Source: Triatoma infestans
Taxonomy: Eukaryota; Arthropoda; Insecta; Hemiptera; Reduviidae
Reading direction: 5' to 3'
NCBI GenBank assembly: GCA_011037195.1
Contig: JAAEAF010014513.1
Coordinates: forward strand, 1-64,000
Length of the DNA stretch: 64,000 nucleotides
In this document: positions 11,901 through 22,389 of the stretch, piece after piece
How positions within the stretch are numbered: position 1 is the stretch's first letter
Layout: each line of letters opens with the position of its first letter
The notes under the pieces: generated by a model
Seen by the model: the letters and a program-made list of their open reading frames with translations, nothing else
Database searches by the model: none
Told to the model about the DNA's origin: nothing
Program-made: the position numbers and the translations under genes

Positions 11901-14900
11901 GGTTCACTGATTCCCCAGTAGGCCTCCAAAATATACGTTTTGAATCAGTGATATGACGGGGCGTTGGATTCACAGAGTCACCAGAAGGCCTCTAAAATAT
12001 CTGGTGTGATATTGATTTGATGGAGGCTGGGATTCATAGATTCACTAAAATGGGTCATTGGAATTTACACATTCACCGGAAGGCCTCTAAAATATCCGTT
12101 CTGAATCAGTGGTATGGTGGGTCATTGAAGTACACAGATTCGCCGGAAGGCCCCTAAAATATGCTGTGACTCAGTGAAATGATGGGTCATTGGAGTTCAC
12201 AGATTCACCAGAAGGCCTCTAAAATATGCTGTGAATCAGTGGTATGATGCGTCATTCGGTTTTACAGATTCAACGGAAGGCCCCTAAAATATCCTATGAA
12301 TCACTGATATGAGGGTCATTGGAGTTCACAGATTCAGCGGAAGTGATATGATGGGTCATTGGAGTTCACAGATCGCCGGAAGGCCCCTAAAATATCCTGT
12401 GAATCAGTAATATGATGGGTCACTGGAGTTCGCAGATTCACCGGAAGGCCCCTAAAATAAATTATTCTAAGAAAATTAATTGTAAGAGTTAATTTAAATT
12501 AAAGTAAAGTGTTAGTTTCACACCAGATTCACCGGAAGGCCCCTAAAATAAATTATTCTAAGAAAATTAACTGTAAGAGTTAATTTAAATTAAAGTAAAG
12601 TGTTAGTTTCACACCAGAGTTTTGTTACAGGCAGACTGATGTCCTCTGAACTAATGCACCGGATTGCGCTTCGCTTTGCTATTTCTCCTTATTTGTTTAT
12701 TTATTTGCATGTAAATTACAAATTTCCCTTCCAAAATTCTATAACTTTCATATTAAGATATACCTCAATGAGCAGAATTAATTAATCGTTACTTTTTTCT
12801 GTAATACATAAGACTCCTTACTTGATATATTTTTCACAGCTTTCCAAATAGATTCTAATTTTGCTTGTACTATTATATAATTAGTAGGTGGCAGTAGAAA
12901 ATAACGTTCACTTAGCCCCATACGACTTGCTGCAGTTTGAACAGCAAATACTTTCTTGGCTTGTGTAGTACCAGAACATGAATTACATACCCAGACTGAA
13001 TCCATATCTATTGAACATGCTGGAAGTAAGATACCCTTGGTGCACGGGCAGTTCAGAGCAGCAAGATAAGTTCCAAATTCCTGCAAATATAAAAGTAACA
13101 AATAACCATCTTAATTATCTAAATAAAACTAATGTTGATGTGTTCGGTATTTTTTGTGTGTTTATATTGGTAGTCTTAAATCACCAAATTACCGTTGGAT
13201 CTTGGCAACGGCAGCAATTGCATAAAAACTGTTTAGTCATTAGTAGAAAGTGCCTTCTGGCAGGTGTAGACCAGAGTTGAGGACAGTAGGTTGTAGTAAT
13301 CTCAGCACCTTCAGTAATATCCATGGAAGCAGTAACTAACATTGCTGGTCCTCCGGTGTCATCCGTCTCAAGACCAACGGAATAGTTGTGTCTTGTGTTG
13401 GGAGTGCAGCTATGATTCATCATTGCCGCCAGCGGATACAAACCACGCAGACTCCCAGATTCACCTTCATTGTGTGGGACTTCAAATGATGTGCCATCCA
13501 ATACACCGCAGCAATGTAGTAACCAACATTCTTCTTTTTCACTCAAACCATTGAGCAAGTAATGTTTCAACTGGGATATCTATAACACTCATTTATGTTG
13601 ATTAAATTATAGATACAATGAATAATCTTTTCATTTCATTTTCTAATCAGCTAGTCATTAATTATAATATTAATATTATTATTATAATTTAATTTAATGT
13701 CATTATAATTATAGTCATTAATGATTTAACATAAATAACTGGAACTTTTATTTTCATTTTTGTTTATTATTCTGCTGTATTTTTTTTTTAAAGTTTGTAT
13801 TTCTTCATAACTTCAAGACTATTTTTATATTAAAGCCTTGGTAATGACAGGATTCTCTGTCGAAACGTTGGCATAATTGAAGGTTTTTTCCTTCTTGATC
13901 GATCCTCACTAAATAAATTCATAACATTAATTATAACGATAAAATCCTGGATAATTCACTAAAATGAAATATATGTGTATAATTACCCTCAACTTTATTC
14001 TCCTTCATCTCTCTATTGGTTGTGGCATTCTTAATCAAAATGCCTAACACCATCTGATTTTATATTTCGATTTTTGCCTAACAATTTGTGATGCCCGAAA
14101 GTCTTGTGAATTATTTAGTTAATTAACAAGTTCATATACTTTTGTTATTAGCTTTATTAGATTTAAATACCAGCACATTGATAAAATGCTTTGCCTACAT
14201 TCATGGTATTGGGTATGGGTATACAATTAGGAAAGACCGAAAAGTTATGAATTAGCGGAGGGGGCTGACCTCAATTATTTGGTTTAGAAATATAAGCTTT
14301 ATTATTATTTCCATCCTTTAATAATACTTATTTCGACTTCGCTTATAAAAATTAATTTAATTAAAATCTTATTCCCTTCTTAATTATGTTTCAAAAAATT
14401 AATGAAAGAAGAGATCGATTATATTGATTTAGTCGAACTGTAAACGTGTAGGTTATTTTTGTTTAGAAAGAGGATTTGTCTTAATTACCGATGCTTCCCT
14501 TATTTTTTTAATTTATTGTTAAAAGTAGAAAATATTACTGAAGACTTAAACATACTAAAAACATCGGTACTTTTAATTGTATTTTGTAATCTGCTTTTAA
14601 ATAAGTCAATCAGAGTACGGTAATGACCTCGTTTGCTGGTTAAGAATGTTGGATTAGGTTAGTGCTGCTTTTAATGAGACTTAAAAATATATGAAGCTAA
14701 AGTGGAGAAGGTGATTATTAAATTTTATGATATTACTTATGAATTATGATTGTTTGTCATGAATTTTTAAATCTTAGAAACATTTTGTGTATACTTATGT
14801 AGAACATATCAGAAAAATGTAAGAATTTCTTCTAGTATGACTTTGTAACAAATGTATTTACTGAATATGTGGTTGGATCCGCAATGCTGGATAACATCCA

Positions 14901-16367
14901 TGATTTTATCCGAAATAGCTGTATTTTGTTCGTAACAAAATGAAGCATGCTATGACAGATAAAATCATAAATATACTTATTACTTTGATTTATGTTGGAA
15001 ATGTAATAATCATCACTAAGTAAACTTGAGTTTAGTATATAGAAACAATCCAGATATACTTGCCTGTTTTTCCGTATTTTTATCTTTGTTCGCGTGCAGT
15101 AGTTTAATAATTTCCTTTTCTTTTTCTGGCATATACAAACACCTTAGCAGTGTCAGAGTTTTATAAAGCCTTGCTGACCATTGACCAGGTTCCATTTGTA
15201 CCTTAGCCATTAGTTGTTTGAGTAGTTTACAATCTTTACGGTGCGCAGATTGTTGTTCGCATTGCCTTCCATAGCATATGGGTAGACCACAACCATTGGG
15301 ACAAGCGGTTAGTGGTCGGCCCCCTGTTAGACAAACGGAACATCCAGGCAGGTCATCACTTGTTCGAGGCCCTAGAGAGTGTTTTAAAAGAAAACATTTA
15401 AAAATTTGGATAAAGAAATATGACTAGCTTTTGTTTCCAAATAAGAACAACTCTTTGGCATCCAATATTGGTAATATATTATTTATTGGCTACTAACTGA
15501 AACTGAATTAAATTCAGATTATGAAACATCAATTACTGTTAGCTAATTTTAGTAGGTCAAGTTTCTTAAAATAAAATTGCACTGAGAAATAAAAAAGAGT
15601 TGGCCAAGGTGTAAAATTGTTCTTGAGAAACTCAAATGACATTGATTGACATTATTATTACGAAATTCTTAAATTTTAAAATTACAAAACAGACATTAAA
15701 TTGTTGATACCTTATAAAATTAAATTGATTTTAAGATATTTGCTTAGGGAGTATTGGTGGTTTCGTATAGGTTTTCGAGTTTCTCTCGAAAGGAAGGGGT
15801 AAGTTTTGGAAATCCCATTTCTTTCAGTTAATCATTTTAATTAATTTATATGAAAAGAGATTTTGTTTAATTTGCGACATTTGCTAAAATAGAAAAATCT
15901 TGCAGTTTTTTGTAGAAAACGAATTTTATAGGTTTGTCGGAAGAAGATCTGAGAGAGTATGTAAAGTATACTGAGTTATAATAAAACTGGCAGTTGAAAC
16001 TTTGAGAACAGCTTAAAAGAGAGTTGTGTAAGCAAATCACAAGACAATCGTCTTGTCAAACAATTTGTTTCTCAAAATAAATGAATTGGATTAAAGTTTT
16101 TAAAATATGGAAAGATTTTCTTAATTGATTTGAACAATCTCAGGTATATAGATAGATAGCTTGTCACATGTGTTTACATCTAAAAACATGAAGTGATAAC
16201 TATCAAAACAAACCTATAACTGATGGATAATCTTTAAAAATGATTTCTCCTGCCTTAATGTTTTTAACAGCAAACAGTCCTCGACCTCCATAATTTGATT
16301 CTTGGATTCTCCATACTGGTTCGTTACATTGATTTCGCTCTCTTAATAATTTATTTAAAATTTCCAT
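2954..16367 (-). CDS. SmydA-like SET/MYND-domain protein, seven exons, 452 aa
   Basis: Proposed coding exons on the minus strand are 16367-16214, 15371-15064, 13579-13193, 13080-12822, 3373-3278, 3182-3106 and 3031-2954. All junction phases agree and the total is 453 codons including TGA. Exon 1 starts the SET domain (GGRGLFAV, then IKAGEIIFKDYP). Exon 2 holds a MYND zinc finger (CSVC, CPNGC, C, C, H, C). Exon 3 has MNHSCTPN, then EITTTY and the CNCCRC post-SET cysteines. Exon 4 has the CPC and CNSC zinc pair. Exons 5-7 form the helical C-terminal region (RMSGLLLMELY). Such proteins are predicted protein-lysine methyltransferases. Intron 2 uses a GC-AG pair (CAG/GCAAGT); the nearby GT would break the phase. 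No exon was found for the stretch that usually follows exon 4, so one small exon may be missed or lost. Joining exons 5-7 to exons 1-4 is an inference from phase and family layout. Confidence 0.78.
3871..4256 (-). mobile_element. tRNA-derived SINE with internal host-like insert
   Basis: The copy is flanked by the 12-13 base target site duplication GTGTGTCTGTAAT (3859-3871 and 4257-4269). On the minus strand it starts with a tRNA-like head containing a B box (GGTTCGACTCC, about 4207-4217) and ends with GTTGACGCGCCTT plus a poly(A) run. The head-to-body junction (CTTCCTA.GAGC) and the tail (TGCCAATGACC...GATGTTGACGCGCCTT) match the SINE at 33993-34222. It is about 155 bases longer than that copy, because the middle (about 3940-4060) carries sequence resembling two segments of the surrounding SmydA-like gene. 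It sits in intron 4 of that gene in the sense orientation. Confidence 0.75.
4774..4998 (+). CDS. Small ORF, 74 aa, unrecognised
   Basis: The ATG opens a 74-codon lysine-rich frame with helical character: LNKNISKASRESLKILHKLI in the first third and an ELLLVSKILKL end. Codon use looks protein-like and no low-complexity run explains the frame. I do not recognise a family with confidence. It may be a fragment of a mobile-element protein, since it lies on the antisense strand inside intron 4 of the SmydA-like gene and is followed by AT-rich repeat-like sequence. No splice sites, TATA box or poly(A) signal could be assigned to it. Confidence 0.25.
   Translation: MENVNWLNKNISKASRESLKILHKLIFGTESDREYRARLRSGFQYVSNSDKNKIQEIKNLSGKELLLVSKILKL
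4999..5539. other. Intronic sequence with a possible retroposon tail
   Basis: No gene is seen. The GC-richer part at about 5340-5425 ends in a short A run (about 5425-5433), as a retroposed sequence would. No tRNA boxes or target duplication were found. Confidence 0.3.
5540..7500 (+). mobile_element. Ty3/Gypsy-type retrotransposon remnant (gag knuckle, protease, RT, RNase H start)
   Basis: Fragments appear in the canonical order but in different frames. There is a CFVCGK plus CGNPGHFA zinc-knuckle pair near 5757-5855. A retropepsin core follows at 5940-6190 (VIDTGASDCS near 5945, then VIVGRCWLG). RT pieces include PYANPVFI (about 6690), VVDYRRIN (about 6750), FKESPYEFTRMVNKAL (about 6955-7005), a degenerate catalytic box GYLDNL (about 7030), and FLGFVISARGI with RRFFGIIQFL (7160-7280). 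An RNase H start with QTDATKEALA lies near 7440. There are more than eight frameshifts or stops, and the YxDD box is degraded to YLDN. The similarity ends at about 7500. It is dead, and nested antisense in intron 4 of the SmydA-like gene. Confidence 0.8.
7741..12617. repeat. Satellite array, about 66-bp unit, roughly 70 copies
   Basis: A unit of about 66 bases is repeated head to tail for 4.9 kb. The most constant parts are TTCACCAGAAGGCCTCTAAA, then ATATCCGGT, then GAATCAGTGGTATGGTG and GCGTTGGGGTTCACAGA. Copies differ at many positions and by small indels. A higher-order repeat is visible at the start: a block of about 105 bases ending in GTTGCGGTTCAC occurs at 7760-7855 and again at 7890-7987. 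Near 12050-12450 a sub-variant takes over (GGGTCATTGGAGTT and GGCCCCTAAAATAT). The array lies in intron 4 of the SmydA-like gene. It has no spacer structure, so it is not a CRISPR array. Confidence 0.95.
12435..12617. repeat. Two-copy 91-bp direct repeat at the satellite edge
   Basis: GATTCACCGGAAGGCCCCTA is followed by an AT-rich stretch and GTGTTAGTTTCACACCAGA, and the whole is present twice in succession with almost no difference. The satellite half-unit is fused to non-satellite flank, which shows a recent duplication of the array boundary. Confidence 0.85.
14863..14935 (-). repeat. Fragment of hammerhead-like repeat family B (3' part only)
   Basis: On the minus strand, CGGATAAAATC, GATGTTATCCAGCA and GCGGATCCAACCACATATT match the 3' half of the repeats at 46281-46450 and 52714-52862. 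The ribozyme-like half is missing. The shared CCACATATT end defines the 3' border of the family. It lies in intron 2 of the SmydA-like gene. Confidence 0.6.
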
Positions 16368-18029
16368 TGCCTTTCAGTTGAATAAAATAAAACAAGCACA
16401 ATATACTAATCACAAAATAATTAAAAAATGATAATAAATAAACGTACACTGCTGACTAGACCGATTTTAATTTGAATCATAAACGTTAAATTGTTACTAC
16501 AGTCTATGTAGTTAACTAAATCTACCGGGACCAAATATAGGACACACACACGCACACCTTAGAATACAATAGCTATTTTTATATTTCAAAATAATCTTGT
16601 TTACTTGAGTATTTTTTTAAATAGTCACCAGGTTTCACTCTTGTTTTTTATTTTTTTAGAGAATTGCTTTTTTTAAAACATCGACTAAGATATAAAAAAA
16701 TATATAATTAACTGCGCATAATTTGATATGTAAAGGTTACAAAGTTTAAGAGGAAGAGGTGTTTCGATTTTTATCTGGTTGTTGGTTTCAGTTTTGATAA
16801 GTTATTCGAGGCTCTTACATTTCTTCAAACTGGAAATTAAAACGATAAAACCGGAATCTCCAATACTCTCTTTTTCTTTTCTTTTTTATACGAGAGAACT
16901 TTATAGGATGATTCACACTAAATTACCAGAAGAAATTATATATTATCCTGAATGAATCATCATTGCGTTCTCAATTTTTTGACGAAATCGGTATTGAACC
17001 GACCAAATTGACTCCTCTGGTTGAGGGAATTTTGTTGGACACGCTAGCTGTAGTCTGTAACCATATTTACAGCTAGTATGCACAATGAGGGGATTGATTT
17101 GTTTTAATTCCTACTCATGTAAATCTCAACGTGACAAATACATTGTACATAACATTAATAACATCAATGTCTTTATTAGTCTCCAAATGTCTCACGATTG
17201 ATTAGTATGCTGTGTTTTAGCAACTTAATGTAATTAAGCAGCTCCACTTTTGTAAATTTGTTTTTTTACAATAAAGTGTTTCTCTCTAGTGGAATCTACA
17301 CCAAAATTTCATTCTAATGTATTTGTTCGTAGCTTAAATTTTATTTTTGATAATTCAGTAGTTCTTGAAAAATTCCAGTTTGAAGAACTTTCTCCAGAAA
17401 TTTGAGAACTAAACATGTTTGGTGATTTTCTCTAAAAGAAAATCATCTGAAGTGATAGATATTTTGCAGTAATAAGTTACCTTGATAAAAGTGATCCAGA
17501 CGCGAAATAGTTGTAAATTTAATTCTCTACAGTATTTATCAAGTGGATTATTTCTATGATTGGTTGGATATCAACAAAAATGTATATTAGTTAGTCCTCT
17601 CCCATTAACTGAATTAAAACATAGCCAAAATTGGAATATACTAAATTCAGCCAAATTATTTCAAGTATCTTTGTGGGGGAAATATATTGTTAAATTAAAG
17701 AATTGTCTTTTTTTTAGATCAGCTACATCCAATGAATTGATAGATACATACCCTTACATTAAAGAAAGTTACCTTTTGTACAGGTAACTTCACGATAATA
17801 GATAGATAATTAAGTTTATTGAAAGAAAAATACAAAAAATAAAAGGATCTTGTATATCAAATTAAAATTTATAGCAGTGGGCAACGTCCGTCTGCCAGGT
17901 TTTCCCGAATTATTTACATTTAACAAAGCTAAAGAAAATAAATAAATAAATACACGAGAGGAACTAAAGCAGAAAACAAAAAATACCATAATAATTAAAT
18001 TCCGCAAACATGAATTGTCAGTAACGCCA
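16368..18029. other. 5' flank of the SmydA-like gene, no gene seen
   Basis: About 1.6 kb of AT-rich sequence upstream of the SmydA-like start. A 9-base inverted repeat (CTAGCTGTA/TACAGCTAG near 17044-17076) is the only structure noted. No TATA box could be tied to the gene. Confidence 0.4.
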
Positions 18030-19372
18030 AGTTACTATAATCTATACAGATTGCACCAGTTTTTGCCATTTAGATAACTTACAAATTCACCAAATATTAA
18101 CATATTTTTACATAACCAATGTTTTCTAAATTTACTTAATACTGGGCAGCGACATATGAAACGGTAAGTATCTTCATATACGCCCATATTACATAATGAA
18201 CAGTTGCCGCTCCGATCTGTACACCATGGTTTAAAATTCAAATTAAGTAATTGACCTCGTATTTAAAAATAATTTTAATTAGGTGCATCTTGTTAGTTAC
18301 CAAATAACTTCTATGGCCCAGTGCGAAATTTAAATGTTTGTAAAAACCATTAAACTTTGAGGTGGCAACTTTATGCATTAATTCCTTCTTATGGGCAACC
18401 TTAACTGCCCCTATCAACGCAACGGACCATCTTTTAAAATCTTCACAATTAGTTCACTAACGTACTGCCATCCACTTTCCCAATTAATTTCTCCCATTCT
18501 GCGTAATAGAATACTTTCCTGTTGACGAATTTATTCGTGAGAATAAAAGGAAGACGGTTGTTTGGCACATTCAAAACCTTTTGTAAATAAGAAAAATGGG
18601 TACCTAATGTGTACTGAAACATAGAGGGGGATCCCGTCTCCAGGTAAAGAAAATAGGTAGGGGTATTATAAGGGAGAGAAAATAAATTTTTTTCGAAAAA
18701 ACAAAATAATTTCTCCACTTCATCATAATGCTGGTAACCCCAAACTTGTGAGGCGTAATACTTAACGGATCGTGGAACAGAGTTGAACACAGTCTTTTTA
18801 CTTTTTAAAGGTACGCTATTTTTGAACGTAAGGTGCTTCCAAATGGAATTCAGACCAAATTTAGCATCGAAAGCTTATTAGATAGATGAATTTTCAAATT
18901 AAGCGTGGAAGTCAGCGTCATCCCCAAATATTTGTATTGCTTCACTGCCTCCAATTTTTTGTCTTTAATAAACCACTGTTCATATTTAGATGCCTTTCCT
19001 CCGTTTTTAAAAACCATTACTTCAGTTTTATTTAGGTTTATTTGAAGATTCCAGTTTGACAGTACTTAACTAGATTATTTAGCATTCTTTGCAAATTAAC
19101 AGGTTCGGAACTCATCAAGACGAGATCATCAGCGTACATAAGGCAGTTAATGTTTATATCCTCAAGATACACTCCACCTCACAAACATTCGGGAAGATTG
19201 TTCATGAACAAATCAAATAAAAGTGGGGATATTAGGCAGCCCTGTTTAACCCGCAAGCTTTCCTTCTTGACACCATACAGAACACTGCGTTCCAGTATTC
19301 TAATAAATTTCATTGACACCCCAATATTATACAATTTATAAAATATTGCACCCTATCCAGGGAATCGAAGCC
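18030..19372 (-). mobile_element. LINE remnant, reverse transcriptase palm to C-terminal zinc knuckle
   Basis: Read on the minus strand, the copy opens at about 19372 with FDSLDR (RT motif A region). It continues through a loop with KQGCLISPLLFDLFMNNL (about 19250-19195), then the catalytic box LMYADDLVLMS (about 19145-19113). After several frame changes come YYASQVWGYQHYDEVE (about 18755), NTPTYFLYLETG (about 18670-18640), and the terminal knuckle CSLCNMGVYEDT...CRCP near 18195-18140. The YADD box is intact, but frameshifts and stops show that the copy is dead. The 5' end was cut where the inverted hammerhead-like repeat at 19395 begins. Confidence 0.85.
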
Positions 19373-19394
19373 GCTTTCAGGACGACAAAACAGC

Positions 19395-19625
19395 AATATA
19401 CTTTTCTTGAGAGATATTTTTCGTGATAGCCTGCTTTTTGTGGTCAGCGACCGGTTTCGGGCGTTGATACTTTGTATCAACCAAATTGTCTCTGTGCAAG
19501 TCTATGTTACCACGCAATTTGACGAAAAACATCCTGATGAACGCCCGACACCGGTCGATGACCACAAAAAGAAGCAGGGTATCACGGAAAATATCTCTGA
19601 TGCTTTCCAGCTCTGCCGAACCAAT
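19395..19625. repeat. Inverted pair of hammerhead-like family A repeats
   Basis: Two copies face each other. The left arm reads GATATTTTTCGTGATAGCCT, TTTTTGTGGTCAGCGACCGG and TTTCGGGCGTT. The right arm is its complement: AACGCCCGACACCGGTCGAT, GACCACAAAAAGAAGCAGG and TATCACGGAAAATATCTC. The right copy has an exact CTGATGA box, but the 5' side of stem II is deleted and the second box is GACA in place of GAAA. The left copy keeps CCGAAACCGGTCGC on the minus strand but has lost its CTGANGA. Both are decayed. The structure parallels the inverted pair at 46135-46370. Confidence 0.65.
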
Positions 19626-20518
19626 CACAACATACTTTTCTTCTTTTGAATGATAATTTTAATTTGACGATATTGAATAAATTAAAAATATCTTCATCCA
19701 CCGTAAATCTTATATAAAATGGAATCTTAAAATGAAAAGTTGAAAACAAGATACATTTATCATTGTAAAAATGGATTACACTCTACTCTATTCAAAAAGA
19801 ATGTTAAACACTCAGGAAAAGTGTGAAACAATGTCAAATTTTCGAAATTGTTGGAAAAAAAATTGTTTCTAGCGGATGATGTTTATGTGAATGGTTGTGA
19901 AAATAATGCAAACTTGAAAAATTGCAGGAACCGTTTACATGATACTCCGTTTAGTTACTATCACAATTTCGGTGAAAATTGGAAGAAAATTCTATGGAAG
20001 GTTTTTCTTCAGTTTTTCACGATTTTCTTTAAAGTGGCGAACTGCGGCCTGCACATTTATTGGAAATATTTTTTCCATTAAAATTGAATTTTGCTGAATG
20101 TCCATCACTTCTCATAATAAAAGCGATGGATTATCATCAAGGTGAAAATCGATCACCTTTACTATGAGAACCTTCAATATTGAAATGCATTGTCATTTCA
20201 GTGCATTGTGTGATTCTACCACTTATATAATTTTACGGTGCATTAAATACATTACAACAAAATCAGAATTTGAAGAAAATTGCTTAATCGTTAATAAACT
20301 TTATAGAATAGATATCGAAAACTGCCCGCAGGGTTTTCTTTAAACTTGAATGCTAACTGTACAGATATAAATTGATCGCCTTCATGATGTAACATTTTTC
20401 CCTTATAACCTCCAAAAATCAATTTTTTCGGGGAACATTTTAAATAAAAAGTAATCGACTTTTGTATAAATAGAATTTTTATATAACAAGCTTAAGAATA
20501 GTTATTTATTTAAAAAAT
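19626..20518. other. AT-rich dispersed repeat sequence, no gene
   Basis: This contains phrases typical of the dispersed AT-rich family seen elsewhere in the window (runs like TTTTTCGGGGAACATTT and CTCCAAAAATCAATTTT). No coding frame is credible. Confidence 0.35.
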
Positions 20519-21313
20519 GAGAAAGGTATGTCTTTTACACACTCGAGATCAGACAGCGAGTGCGTCAAACTGGACGAGAATTGTGAAAAATAATCGCCCA
20601 CGAGTTAGTGATTTTTTTCGGGTTTGAAAAATGAACCTTTTTTTACAGCCTTATTTTCTTTTAATTAATATTATATGTTATACATTTAGTTACCCTGACG
20701 TTTCGGCATTTTACATGCCATTGTAGGGTAACTAAATGTACAACATATAATATTAATTAAAAGAAAATAAGACTGTAAAAAAAAAATTATTTTTCAAACC
20801 CGAAAAAAAATCACAACATTCATTGGAAAACAGCCAATAAACTACTACAACGCATTCAAGTTAAATATTAGATTTTTTCTGTAATCGTTGAAGAATGTGA
20901 TTATTATTTCACTAAAATTGGTGAAGAAAATTCAACTTTCACACATAAGTGAGTTACACACTACTTTCTCTCATAGGGTGTAAAAGTAACATTATTCCAT
21001 TCTAATTAGCCCGACATCAAGCGGCAATTCGCGAAAACAAGATCAAAACAAATTCCAGATTTGGCGGATTTGAGGTTATAGAGAGAGGGAGTATTCTAAT
21101 TGTATTAAAATATATTCTCAGAATTTGCACCTTTTATATTTTTTGTATACTGATCTATGTAAATTAAGAACCCAATTGAATGCGATTGCAGTAAAAATCT
21201 AATATTTTATATGAGAGCCAAGTATTTTTTACAACTGTCGTCCAGTTTGATGCACTTTCTGCGCTCGTGCGGTCAGATTCTGAACTTGAGTGTATAAAAG
21301 TTATACTTTTCTC
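20519..21313. mobile_element. Non-autonomous element with long imperfect terminal inverted repeats
   Basis: The left end, 20519-20596, reads GAGAAAGGTATGTCTTTTAC, then ACACTCGAGATCAGA, then GTGCGTCAAACTGGACGA. The right end, 21225-21313, carries the same words on the other strand: GAGAAAAGTATAACTTTTAT, ACACTCAAGTTCAGA, GTGCATCAAACTGGACGA. The arms are about 75-85 bases and imperfect. There is no transposase frame inside. A 207-base palindrome sits within the left half. The size (about 0.8 kb) and layout suit a non-autonomous DNA transposon. No clear target duplication was seen, so the superfamily is unknown. Confidence 0.6.
20608..20814. repeat. 207-bp near-perfect palindrome with hammerhead-like loop
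   Basis: The left arm (from GTGATTTTTTTCGGGTTTGA to CATTTAGTTACCCT) and the right arm (AGGGTAACTAAATG to TCAAACCCGAAAAAAAATCA) pair over roughly 85-90 bases with few mismatches. The minus-strand loop reads CTACAA-T-GGCAT-GTAAA-ATGCC-GAAA-CGTC: a perfect 5-bp stem II, the GAAA box, an ACGT stem III and a C at the cleavage position. The arms act as a very long stem I. The CTGANGA box is degraded and one base short. Confidence 0.75.
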
Positions 21314-22289
21314 ACCTACTAAATAGATCACTATTTTTCGTTTTTTTTTTTTTTTTTTTTTTTTTGAGAAAATCGCGAAAACCTAAAGACCATTTTGTAA
21401 AATAGCACTTTGGTTTAACAGATTTTCTTCAGATTTGGTATTTATTAAAATACATTTAATTCTCCTCTGAATTAGGGAGTAAGAAAAGTATGGTATTTTG
21501 AAATGCAATATCTTTTATGGGTAACACACTATCCCAGAATTCTACAAAAATCAATTTTTCCCAGAAAAGACCCAAATTAAAGTGACAAATCTTTAATATG
21601 CGAACTTTAGGAGAAAATCATTAGAGCATTTTTTAAAAAGTGAAAAACTGAAAGAAAAAAAATGTGGTCAGCACCGATTATTATTGACGATTTTGATGAG
21701 AATCTAGAGAGATCCCATGAACAGTATCGAGATTTTGAGATTACTGCGATGTTGTTATATTTTGTACCCGCGCGCACACACAGTTTTGGTGAAAAATGGT
21801 ATCCGATCACAATCACAGCATTAAGGAAAAGCAAAAATTCGACTAAAAGAATTGTTAGTACAAATAACAACCTATCAATTCCATTTTTTCTGCATATAGT
21901 GTTGGTTCAAAGATGTATTAATGAATTTAGGGGTTGCACTCACCCCTGACTCATCTTGTCCATATTGGTATGCAACCTTCGGCAAATTTAATGATATATT
22001 GCGTCTTTCGCCACTCTGAATGAAGGAATCTCAAGAAGAAAGTTAATAATTAGTGAGTGTATTCTGTATTTAAGTAATGTCTTTTGAAATCTTCTCCATA
22101 ACATCTTTTTTTTTCTGTGAAGGAAAAACAGCAACGTCTACTCTACCAAATTTACATTGTTCACTAAGTGTTTTATTAATATTAGTACTCTTTATTTAAT
22201 ATCTATATAGTTCTGAATATCAGAACAGCAAAATTAACAACAAAAAACTATCGACCAATCTTATCGATTAGTTATACGTTTTTTTTTAG
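21314..22289. other. Intergenic AT-rich region downstream of the beta-subunit gene
   Basis: A T run lies at about 21344-21365, with dispersed-repeat phrases after it. The overlapping open frames on both strands near 21607-21949 have no family motif and are treated as chance. Confidence 0.4.
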
Positions 22290-22290
22290 C

Positions 22291-22296
22291 TTTATT
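22291..22296 (-). terminator. Poly(A) signal of the Na+/K+-ATPase beta subunit gene
   Basis: The minus-strand AATAAA lies about 94 bases past the TGA stop at 22390-22392, the nearest canonical hexamer downstream of the last exon. Confidence 0.5.
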
Positions 22297-22389
22297 TCAT
22301 TTGTCAAAAATCGTTACCAATAACGACATTATTATGATGTTTGTTTGTTTTAAATAAGAACAAGTTTCGTTTCTAAATTGATATCTACA

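Noticed and set aside
7741..12617. Regular repeats that might suggest a CRISPR array
   Set aside because: Units are contiguous and diverged without unique spacers, and the DNA is eukaryotic; it is a satellite.
17044..17076. Short inverted repeat CTAGCTGTA/TACAGCTAG
   Set aside because: Nine bases with a 15-base loop is expected by chance in a window of this size.
21607..21949. Overlapping 87- and 95-codon frames on opposite strands
   Set aside because: No motif, no start context or splice signals, and AT-rich repeat-like surroundings.
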